Shown: one piece after another, positions 1 to 5,743 of the stretch
Position numbering within the stretch: the first letter of the stretch is position 1
How the letters are laid out: each line of letters opens with the position of its first letter
DNA from: Bacteroidales bacterium
Lineage (GTDB): Bacteria; Bacteroidota; Bacteroidia; Bacteroidales; UBA932
NCBI GenBank assembly: GCA_018433265.1
Contig: JAHDRO010000320.1
Span: 1-13,454 of the forward strand
DNA length: 13,454 nucleotides
Direction: 5' to 3'
Translations under genes and position numbers: made by a program
Notes under the pieces: model-generated
What the model saw: only the letters and a program-made list of their open reading frames with translations
What the model was told of the DNA's origin: nothing
Database searches by the model: none

Positions 1-94
1 CAGCAAAAAACAAGAGCATCATTATCAGAAAGCTCCATGTTCCGCCACCTCCCTGTTGTGAAGCACCGGATTGAAGAAATAAAAAAAAATTCAT
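1..94 (-). CDS. yajC: YajC, preprotein translocase accessory subunit (partial, N-terminus only)
   Basis: Only the first 31 codons are present; the gene leaves the window at base 1. The translation starts MNFFLFLQSG, continues with a Gly-rich stretch (QQGGGG) and enters a hydrophobic segment (SFLIMMLLFFA). This is the layout of Bacteroidota YajC, a small single-span inner-membrane protein associated with SecDF and the Sec translocon. The ATG lies 32 nt after the nusB stop codon, and nusB followed by yajC is a recurrent gene order in Bacteroidales, which supports the call. A well-formed promoter lies just upstream, overlapping the end of nusB. A run of nine T covers codons 2 to 5. The conserved part after the membrane segment cannot be seen, so identity rests on the N-terminus and context. 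Confidence 0.8.
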   Translation of the reverse strand, partial: MNFFLFLQSGASQQGGGGTWSFLIMMLLFFA

Positions 95-117
95 ATTAAT
101 ATGTGTTTAAATTTCTG

Positions 118-148
118 CAAAATTAGCTAATCTATTGAGCCTACCAAA
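118..148 (-). promoter_or_regulatory. Bacteroidota-type promoter for yajC
   Basis: On the minus strand a TTTG (-33 box, 148-145) is followed after exactly 19 nt by TAATTTTG (125-118), matching the Bacteroidota -7 consensus TAnnTTTG. The predicted transcript would start near base 111, giving a leader of roughly 16 nt before the yajC ATG. The -33 box lies inside the last codons of nusB, so yajC can probably be transcribed separately as well as by readthrough. Confidence 0.65.
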
Positions 149-1074
149 CCTCTGCCCGATTTTTGAATAATTCCCTCTTTTTGCAACCCGAGCAAAACCT
201 TGTCCAGTATACCATTCACAAATATCTTGCTGTTTTGAGTGCTGTAAAACTTTGAAAGTTCCACATATTCATTAATGGTAACTTTAAGAGGAATATTGGG
301 AAAAGCAATTGCCTCGGCTATTCCAAGAACTATCAGATTCATATCTGTAGAGGCAATCCTGTCCAGCTCCCAGTTAAGAACATACTTTGACATCAGCTCA
401 ACATATTCGTCATAATTGAGCATTGCCTTACCAAGCAACCTAATGGCAAACTCCCTGTCGTCCTCTTTGATAAAAACTTTTGGAAATGATATTTTAGAAT
501 TAGTCTTTAGATGAGAAAGCCTCTTTAATATAATATTGATGACATATGCAAGATCATCAACCCAATAAAGACTGGCATCTTCAAGAGAATTGGAAAGATC
601 TTCACAATCTTCAAGTTCCTGTTCAAAAATATTCATTACAACTTTGAGATCATCTTCAAAAGTGTTTTCAGCAGCATTCATGTATGAACGGTAATATTCA
701 CGTTCCATCAATGATGAATGAATCTTTTTGACGACAGAGTCGTAATCATTCCACAAAAGACCCTTTTTCTCGCAAAAATCGGTCAACTCCCTGCAATTCT
801 CCAGCTTTGCAATTACAGCATTCTCAATAAAACGCCTGTTAGGGTTTGCTTCCTCTTCTGTAGGATGAAATTTCTTGAGACCCGACTCGATCTTGATTTC
901 AGAAAGCCTCTTAAGAGCGGTTGGCAGAGTAAGAAGAAAATAGTAAAGTTCCAGAGTCTTTTCACAACTCATAAGCAGTTCCTTTTCTGCACCATCCATA
1001 GATTCAGAACCTGAACTCATCCTGCTGAAAAGTACTTTAAAGACCTTTACCCTAATCAATCTTCTGTTAATCAT
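127..1074 (-). CDS. nusB: Transcription antitermination factor NusB (long Bacteroidota form)
   Basis: NusB binds boxA RNA together with NusE (ribosomal protein S10) and supports antitermination on rRNA operons in the cytoplasm. The signature is in the C-terminal third, about residues 205-305: ELDRIASTDMNLIVLGIAEA followed by IPLKVTINEYVELSK and then STQNSKIFVNGILDKVL, which is the conserved NusB helical core. At 315 residues it is more than twice the length of E. coli NusB (139). The extra, charged, helical N-terminal region of about 170 residues is a known trait of the Bacteroidota form and does not indicate a fusion to a recognised enzyme. The N-terminus MINRRLIRVKVFKVLFS resembles the start of the family, so the ATG at 1074 is convincing. 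yajC follows 32 nt downstream. A divergent PUR-alpha-like gene lies on the other side of an 89-bp promoter region. Confidence 0.9.
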   Translation of the reverse strand: MINRRLIRVKVFKVLFSRMSSGSESMDGAEKELLMSCEKTLELYYFLLTLPTALKRLSEIKIESGLKKFHPTEEEANPNRRFIENAVIAKLENCRELTDFCEKKGLLWNDYDSVVKKIHSSLMEREYYRSYMNAAENTFEDDLKVVMNIFEQELEDCEDLSNSLEDASLYWVDDLAYVINIILKRLSHLKTNSKISFPKVFIKEDDREFAIRLLGKAMLNYDEYVELMSKYVLNWELDRIASTDMNLIVLGIAEAIAFPNIPLKVTINEYVELSKFYSTQNSKIFVNGILDKVLLGLQKEGIIQKSGRGLVGSID

Positions 1075-1097
1075 TATAAATTATTCCAATTATTTTA

Positions 1098-1105
1098 CAA
1101 AGATA
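1098..1105 (-). promoter_or_regulatory. -7 box of the nusB promoter
   Basis: TATCTTTG on the minus strand fits TAnnTTTG and lies 23 nt before the nusB ATG, a sensible leader distance. No convincing TTTG is found 17-21 nt upstream on this strand, so only the -7 element is called. Confidence 0.5.
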
Positions 1106-1109
1106 GGTT

Positions 1110-1138
1110 TTTGCTCAATAAAAATAATTTTATCTTTG
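1110..1138 (+). promoter_or_regulatory. Promoter of the PUR-alpha-like gene
   Basis: TTTG at 1110-1113 is followed after 17 nt by TATCTTTG at 1131-1138, matching the Bacteroidota -33/-7 pattern with a slightly short spacer. Transcription would start near 1144, giving a leader of about 20 nt that is AT-rich and lacks a Shine-Dalgarno sequence, which is common in this phylum. Confidence 0.65.
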
Positions 1139-1163
1139 TGTAATAAATTTAAAAATAACAAAA

Positions 1164-1526
1164 ATGTACTTCGAAGATTTTGACAATACAGAGACACAAG
1201 AACGCAATGGAGATGACGTGTACTCAAAACCGGTAAGAGCAGGGAAAAGGACATATTTCTTTGATGTTAAGGCAACTAAGAATAACGATTATTACCTTAC
1301 AATCACTGAAAGTAAGCGGAGACTCGACAGAGACGGCAGATTTGTGTATGACAAGCACAAAATCTTCTTGTACAAAGAAGATTTTGATAAGTTTTCACAA
1401 GGTCTCGAAGAGATAATTCAGTTCATAAAAGAAAAGGCTCCTTCAGTCGAAGGCAAAAATGAGAAGAACTCTTCTGGTGATGCCCAAATTACACCTTTCT
1501 CTGATGTCAATTTTGAGGAGCTGTAG
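1164..1526 (+). CDS. DUF3276 / PUR-alpha family nucleic-acid-binding protein
   Basis: This 120-residue cytoplasmic protein matches the small bacterial PUR-alpha-like family (DUF3276), typically 100-130 residues, found in Bacteroidota and spirochaetes. The PUR repeat spans about residues 20-95: a basic start (KPVRAGKRTYFFDVKATK), the strand-rich YYLTITESKRR segment, DRDGRFVYDKHKIFLYKED, then a helix (FDKFSQGLEEIIQFIKEKAP). Aromatic and basic residues on the sheet fit single-stranded DNA or RNA binding, as shown for eukaryotic Pur-alpha and the Borrelia homologue. The last 25 residues are polar and probably disordered. One PUR repeat per chain suggests a homodimer. It has its own promoter divergent from nusB and converges on tRNA-Cys, with only 22 nt between its stop codon and the tRNA 3' end and no clear terminator there. 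The physiological target in this organism is unknown. Confidence 0.85.
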   Translation: MYFEDFDNTETQERNGDDVYSKPVRAGKRTYFFDVKATKNNDYYLTITESKRRLDRDGRFVYDKHKIFLYKEDFDKFSQGLEEIIQFIKEKAPSVEGKNEKNSSGDAQITPFSDVNFEEL

Positions 1527-1548
1527 TCCTTGGCCTTCCACCTGTCGG

Positions 1549-1619
1549 AGGTACCCAGCAGAATCGAACTGCTGTACACGGTTTTGCAGACCGTTGCCTA
1601 ACCACTCGGCCAGGGTACC
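1549..1619 (-). tRNA. tRNA-Cys (anticodon GCA)
   Basis: The minus strand folds as a full cloverleaf. The 7-bp acceptor stem is GGTACCC with GGGTACC. The D arm contains AGTGGTTA. The anticodon stem is ACGGT with ACCGT, around the loop CTGCAAA (GCA anticodon at 1587-1585). The T stem is AGCAG with CTGCT, around TTCGATT. The discriminator base is T (U73), the identity base expected for cysteine. The two following bases are CC but the third is G, so the CCA end is not fully encoded and must be completed by the CCA-adding enzyme. A near-consensus promoter precedes the gene. Confidence 0.95.
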
Positions 1620-1631
1620 ATATTGGGATTG

Positions 1632-1662
1632 CAAAGTTATTAAAAAATCCTTTCATGCCAAA
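1632..1662 (-). promoter_or_regulatory. Bacteroidota-type promoter of tRNA-Cys
   Basis: On the minus strand TTTG (1662-1659) is followed by exactly 19 nt and then TAACTTTG (1639-1632). Transcription would begin near 1625, a few bases before the mature tRNA 5' end at 1619. Spacing and both boxes match the consensus, so the tRNA need not depend on readthrough from the upstream transporter gene. The 89-bp gap between that gene and the tRNA shows no obvious terminator hairpin. Confidence 0.7.
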
Positions 1663-1708
1663 TTTCAACGCTGTATCTCTGATGTATCTCTTAAATAGAA
1701 CCATCCTG

Positions 1709-2614
1709 CTAAGATTCCCCTGGAGCAGATACTCTCTTATTGGTTATATAAATGCCCCCTATCACCAAAGCCAGCCCCAGAACAGTGAGATAGGTAATAT
1801 TCTCTCCAAGAATAAAATGAATCAAAATCAGAGAAAGCAAAGGAGAAAGATAAGTTAACTGTGTAAGCGAGATCTTGTTCTCAGCCATTCTAAGAGCTTT
1901 GGCCCAAAGGATAAAAGTAAATCCCATCTCGAAACACCCAACGTAAACAGCAGCACCAAACCCCCGTAAAGAAGGCCACTCCATTGGAGTAAAAAATGAA
2001 ATGATTATCAGATAAACAGAACCAAAAAGAAAATTAAAGAACAGCTCAACCACAGGATCCATTTCGTTTTTAAGCTTAAGAATCCAGTATGAAGACCAAA
2101 TCAGCGAGCTTCCAAGAGCAAGTGCAATACCCAAAACAGAGAGTTTGCCTGAGATATCAGCCTCCCCGTTGAGAGAAAGCGATATAACACCGGTAAAACA
2201 AATCAAAACACCTGTGAGTTGCCTTAAAGAAAGTTTTTGCCTGTAAAAAAGCGACATCATCAATATCAGCACCACCTGCCAGGAATAATTGAGAGGCTGT
2301 GCTATCTGGGCTGGCAATAACGAATAAGCCTTAAACAATACAAGATAATAAAGGAAAGGGGCAAGAAGAGCCTGAAGCATCAAAACACCCACTTTGCGGG
2401 CATTTTTGCGACACAATAACTGCAAAACTTCACCAAACTTACCGCTCCGCAAGAGTTCAACAAAACATATTACTAAGGCAATGATAGATGAAATCAATAG
2501 TAATTGAAGATAGCTCATCTCAGCCAAAGCAATCTTAAAAGCTGTCGCTACAGTAGCCCAGCAAAGGACTACCATCCCTCCCATTAATAGAGCCTGCCTT
2601 TGCCTGCTAATCAT
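1709..2614 (-). CDS. EamA-family (drug/metabolite superfamily) transporter
   Basis: This is a very hydrophobic protein of 301 residues with about ten predicted transmembrane helices, arranged as two EamA repeats (roughly residues 8-150 and 160-290). Repeat features include Pro-Leu-Asn-Tyr (PLNYSWQVVL) late in the first half and, in the second, LTYLSPLLSLILIHFILGE followed by a Gly-rich last helix (LGLALVIGGIYI), a common EamA ending. It belongs in the inner membrane. Characterised relatives export amino acids or other metabolites, but the substrate cannot be read from sequence. The ATG at 2614 shares its A with the TGA stop of the aminopeptidase gene (TGATG), suggesting translational coupling. 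A GTG at 2617 directly before it would add one residue and make a 4-nt overlap; I prefer the ATG. It is the last gene of the minus-strand cluster. Its position after a peptidase makes an amino-acid or peptide exporter conceivable, which is inference only. Confidence 0.85.
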   Translation of the reverse strand: MISRQRQALLMGGMVVLCWATVATAFKIALAEMSYLQLLLISSIIALVICFVELLRSGKFGEVLQLLCRKNARKVGVLMLQALLAPFLYYLVLFKAYSLLPAQIAQPLNYSWQVVLILMMSLFYRQKLSLRQLTGVLICFTGVISLSLNGEADISGKLSVLGIALALGSSLIWSSYWILKLKNEMDPVVELFFNFLFGSVYLIIISFFTPMEWPSLRGFGAAVYVGCFEMGFTFILWAKALRMAENKISLTQLTYLSPLLSLILIHFILGENITYLTVLGLALVIGGIYITNKRVSAPGES

Positions 2615-5196
2615 CACTTCTTATTTTGAAGATGATCCACCTCTTCCCCGCCAACAAAAGTACTCGACCTTTTTTCTCTAAAAAGGTGATCAGACTGCTG
2701 AAGGATCTTGCTCTTCAACATAGGAGGATAGTTCTTGTGTGTATCGAGAAATTCCTGAACGATTCCAGCAGCTCTCTCGGAATGATGCCCTGACAAAAGA
2801 GCTCTCAACCATCCTGTAGGAAAGAAAATGTCTCCACTTCTCTGTATCTCCTCCAAGATATCGAGTCCGGGCTTAATATATTCCAAAGAACTTTCCTGTC
2901 TGGAATAATGATTCAAAAAGCCCAGAGACATTTGTGTCCATGGCTCCACCTGTCGGTTTTTCTCCAAAAGCAAAGATTGAAATACAGAATCCCTCACCTC
3001 TTTTGAACCCGAAAGAGACGGTAAAATATAATTAAATTCAGCTTTTCTGTCTGGATTGGTAATTCGCTGAACTTGAATTGTTTTAACCTCATTATAAATC
3101 TCAGGCAGACGCAACAGCACAGCATATGAAAGATTTGTCAACTCCCTTTCTCCAAGCTTAACAGCCTTAAAACTACCTGGGTCTTTCCAAATTGAATAGA
3201 GCAAATTTACCCCCTCCCGGGAACTACAGATACCGTAAAAAGTTCTGAATGCAAGCAGACGGTCTTCCATACGCTCCCTGTTCTCAAACATGTTCAAGAG
3301 AGTTTGCTCAATTTTTGCAGGCATACCACCATCATTAAAGGATGAGCCATTCTCATAAATATAAGAAACAAAAACATACGAAAGATATGACAAAGCCCTC
3401 GACAATATCAGCGGATTATCTTCATATGGGACGTATTTGGTCAAAGCGTTGCAAAAAGAGACAGGATCGAGATTGTTGTGCAAGAGATTTTCATAGAGAG
3501 TTATCAATAAGGAGCATCTTGCAAGATCATTGTAAACCACAGAAGTATCTTTGTACGTGTTCGAAAATCGATAATCTGCAAACTTGCCCAGAAGATATTC
3601 AGAAGTCTCCCTGTCAAGCATGAAGTAACCATAGCCTTTGCCGTCAACGTTTGGTAAAAGATAAGAATTTTCAATCTTGTAACTCAAAGGTTGTTCCCAG
3701 AACAGGCCTCTTCCCATTGGATCATCTGTCTTCCAAACTGTTGAATCACCAGAAATAGTTGCTGTTATCCGAGGCATACCAGCTTCATTTATCCAAACAT
3801 GGCTCCATTGTTTTAAATCCTTGTCAAAAAATTTGTCAAGAATATTAATAAGATCATTCCACGTAGCATTGCCATAAGAATAATTTTCAAGATATTCCCT
3901 TATCCCTTTCTTAAAATTATCTTCTCCCACCATCCTCACCAGTTTATCCATTACAATTGGTGCTTTATCATAGATAATATTTCCATACACAAGACCGGCA
4001 TTGTTCAGATTATCAAGTTCCTGCCTCACAGGAGTCGCTCCCGCAGTTCTATCTTCTGCATAAGCAGCAGGAAAATATGAATTCAAAAAATTCAATTGAT
4101 GGTTGACTTCAGGAAAAAGTGGAGCCACCATCCTTTTCGCAAACCAGTTGGCAAATACCTCTTTTGTCCACACCTCGTCAAACCACTTCATTGTCACATA
4201 ATCGCCAAACCACATATGGGCTGTTTCGTGAGCCACAAGCTCTGCCCTGGCGAGCTTCTCCGCTATTGTCGGATTGTCAGACAGAAACATGGTTTTGTCA
4301 GAATAGAGAGTTGCTCCCATATGTTCCATCCCTCCATACTGAAAACCGGGAATTATAATAATATCATATTTTGTAAAAGGATATTTGACATTTGTGTAAT
4401 CCTCCATCCATCTCAACGCGGAAAAAATCTGAGAGAAAATCTCATCACACTGAGCAATTTTATCTTTAGCGGACTCACGGTGATATATCGAAACTTTCCT
4501 GCCATCCTGAGCTTTAGTTATTTTATTCATTTTACCGACCACAAAAGAAAAAAGATATGTGGGTATTGGTTCGGTTTCAGAAAACACAATGTATTGACTA
4601 TCATTCTGCTTAATAGTATCTCTCTGCACTGTCTGTCCATTAGCAACAGCCTCCCAGCCTGCAGGAATTTCGAGAGAAAGACTGTACTTGCTCTTTATAT
4701 CAGGTTGATCGAAACACGGAAAAAGCGTTCTTGCCCTGTCAGGAACTAATAGAGTATAAAGAAGATCTTCTCTTCTGTTTAGTGATTGATCCCCAGCATG
4801 AAACTTTATGTTAACCTGATTTTCTCCTTTTAAAATCTGCCTTGAAGAAAGAATAATGTGTTCGTTCTCAAAAACATATTTACCTGGCTTGCCATTAACA
4901 GTAACGCTTATTACCGAAGAATCTCCCTGCTTGAAATCAAGAACGATATGTGTTCTCTTTTTAACATCAAATGTAAGTGAAAGAATCCCCTCAACATTAT
5001 TTGCTCTCTCCTTCGGAATTTCAAACAGTAAATTATACCGCACATTAGAGATATTGACAGTCCTCATTTCGGCAAGTTCCTCACTTACCCCGACAACAGC
5101 CTCTTTTGGCACCTTGACCGAACATCCCGCAATAAAGAAGAAAGCACAATAAAACAAGGTAAACACACAAAGATTTGTTAAGCGCCATCTATTCAT
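2614..5196 (-). CDS. M1-family zinc aminopeptidase, predicted lipoprotein
   Basis: This 860-residue gluzincin aminopeptidase removes N-terminal amino acids from peptides. Residues 1-25 form a lipoprotein signal (hydrophobic stretch then FIAGC, acylated Cys25), placing it on an envelope membrane facing the periplasm or the exterior. An N-terminal beta domain (about 45-225) precedes the catalytic domain. The zinc site is HETAH at 323-327, with the third ligand Glu346 in KEVFANW, the exact HExxH-x18-E spacing of family M1. Tyr409 (IIYDKAP) is the likely transition-state tyrosine. The exopeptidase motif, usually GAMEN or GGMEN, reads GGMEH at 288-292. A helical C-terminal region (about 500-860) is less conserved. 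The ATG at 5196 overlaps the TAA stop of the sulfoxide reductase gene by one base, and the transporter gene overlaps its 3' end. A role in degrading peptides for nutrition or turnover is likely; specificity is unknown. Confidence 0.92.
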   Translation of the reverse strand: MNRWRLTNLCVFTLFYCAFFFIAGCSVKVPKEAVVGVSEELAEMRTVNISNVRYNLLFEIPKERANNVEGILSLTFDVKKRTHIVLDFKQGDSSVISVTVNGKPGKYVFENEHIILSSRQILKGENQVNIKFHAGDQSLNRREDLLYTLLVPDRARTLFPCFDQPDIKSKYSLSLEIPAGWEAVANGQTVQRDTIKQNDSQYIVFSETEPIPTYLFSFVVGKMNKITKAQDGRKVSIYHRESAKDKIAQCDEIFSQIFSALRWMEDYTNVKYPFTKYDIIIIPGFQYGGMEHMGATLYSDKTMFLSDNPTIAEKLARAELVAHETAHMWFGDYVTMKWFDEVWTKEVFANWFAKRMVAPLFPEVNHQLNFLNSYFPAAYAEDRTAGATPVRQELDNLNNAGLVYGNIIYDKAPIVMDKLVRMVGEDNFKKGIREYLENYSYGNATWNDLINILDKFFDKDLKQWSHVWINEAGMPRITATISGDSTVWKTDDPMGRGLFWEQPLSYKIENSYLLPNVDGKGYGYFMLDRETSEYLLGKFADYRFSNTYKDTSVVYNDLARCSLLITLYENLLHNNLDPVSFCNALTKYVPYEDNPLILSRALSYLSYVFVSYIYENGSSFNDGGMPAKIEQTLLNMFENRERMEDRLLAFRTFYGICSSREGVNLLYSIWKDPGSFKAVKLGERELTNLSYAVLLRLPEIYNEVKTIQVQRITNPDRKAEFNYILPSLSGSKEVRDSVFQSLLLEKNRQVEPWTQMSLGFLNHYSRQESSLEYIKPGLDILEEIQRSGDIFFPTGWLRALLSGHHSERAAGIVQEFLDTHKNYPPMLKSKILQQSDHLFREKRSSTFVGGEEVDHLQNKK

Positions 5197-5723
5197 TATG
5201 TGAACTTTATGTTTTTGACTAAAATCTCAAGATATTCTCTGTCAATATCGTCAAAACTGTCCAGAAATTTGCTGTCAATATCGAGCAGAGCTTTAACTTC
5301 GCCCGGCTCTTTACAATTTTCTCCATCCTTGCTCTCAAATTCTCCAAAAATCGGAATTACAATCTCTGAACGCGAAAATGAGCTACAAGCTATATGTCCG
5401 GGAAATTTATCAACATCGGCAACTATCAGACTCCTTTTCTCCTTCCAGGAAGTTCCACAAACCCCTTTGCCATATGCAATCCTTGTACAGGCAATAGGAC
5501 CTTGAAATGGACCCAGAACCAGAGATCTGCCAAATTGCGAATTGTCCGGTCTTACAATATAAAACCCTACCCATAGATGTTTAAAGGTCATCATTATTGC
5601 TGAAGCCACATTGGCCATGTTGGCAATAATGTCCTCCTCTCCCTCGGTCAATGACGCCACTTGAGGAAGAAGCAACTTATACATCTCCTCCTTGCTCGCT
5701 TCTTTTATCTCCAATTGTTCCAT
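5196..5723 (-). CDS. msrC: Free methionine-(R)-sulfoxide reductase (GAF domain, fRMsr)
   Basis: The enzyme reduces free L-methionine-(R)-sulfoxide to methionine in the cytoplasm, using a cysteine relay recycled by thioredoxin. One GAF domain fills the 175 residues. The family signature is clear: GPFQGPIACTRI, then GKGVCGTSW, then FPGHIAC. Cys79, Cys89 and Cys113 have the same 10 and 24 residue spacing as the three redox cysteines of E. coli fRMsr (84, 94, 118). Acidic residues of the substrate pocket also appear conserved (Glu120; Asp148 and Asp150 in LDIDS). Two oddities: the residue after HIAC is Ser114 where most members have Asp, and about 12 residues are inserted around 129-141 (SKDGENCKEPG) relative to E. 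coli. The aminopeptidase start overlaps its stop by one base. A 20-nt gap from the methyltransferase gene contains a promoter-like TATCTTTG. The gene symbol follows E. coli usage. Confidence 0.9.
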   Translation of the reverse strand: MEQLEIKEASKEEMYKLLLPQVASLTEGEEDIIANMANVASAIMMTFKHLWVGFYIVRPDNSQFGRSLVLGPFQGPIACTRIAYGKGVCGTSWKEKRSLIVADVDKFPGHIACSSFSRSEIVIPIFGEFESKDGENCKEPGEVKALLDIDSKFLDSFDDIDREYLEILVKNIKFT

Positions 5724-5730
5724 AACAAGA

Positions 5731-5738
5731 CAAAGATA
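5731..5738 (-). promoter_or_regulatory. Possible -7 box before the fRMsr gene
   Basis: TATCTTTG on the minus strand matches TAnnTTTG exactly, in the 20-nt gap between the methyltransferase stop and the fRMsr ATG at 5723. A TTTG exists at 5755-5752, but the spacer is only 13 nt. Transcription from it would start almost at the ATG, giving a leaderless or near-leaderless message. It may be a weak internal promoter dividing the cluster, or a chance match. Confidence 0.35.
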
Positions 5739-5743
5739 TATAA

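Larger units (their letters stand above)
1097..1139. repeat. 9-bp inverted repeat formed by back-to-back -7 boxes
   Basis: ACAAAGATA at 1097-1105 is the exact reverse complement of TATCTTTGT at 1131-1139, with a 25-bp spacer between the arms. Each arm contains TATCTTTG reading outward, so the repeat is most simply explained by two divergent promoters with identical -7 boxes. An operator for a dimeric regulator is an alternative reading. Confidence 0.6.

Noticed and set aside
127..600. NusB as a fusion protein because of its 315-residue length
   Set aside because: The long N-terminal region is the usual form in Bacteroidota and shows no second recognisable domain.
1532..1556. Possible terminator hairpin between the PUR-alpha-like gene and tRNA-Cys (ACCT with AGGT)
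   Set aside because: The stem is only about 4 bp, has no T-run and its right arm is part of the tRNA acceptor stem.
1443..1704. Short open frames on both strands across the tRNA-Cys gene
   Set aside because: They run through a complete tRNA and its promoter and have no protein-like composition or conserved motif.
2655..2662. TACTTTTG on the minus strand before the EamA gene
   Set aside because: It matches TAnnTTTG but lies inside the aminopeptidase coding region with no TTTG at a suitable distance; a chance match is likely in AT-rich DNA.
4096..4749. 217-codon open frame on the plus strand
   Set aside because: It lies entirely antisense to the M1 aminopeptidase over its zinc-site region; the translation is rich in Cys, His and Arg and has no recognisable domain.
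5196..5723. GAF protein as a cyclic-nucleotide or signalling sensor
   Set aside because: Three cysteines with the exact spacing of E. coli fRMsr and the GPFQG and GHIAC motifs identify it as the reductase.
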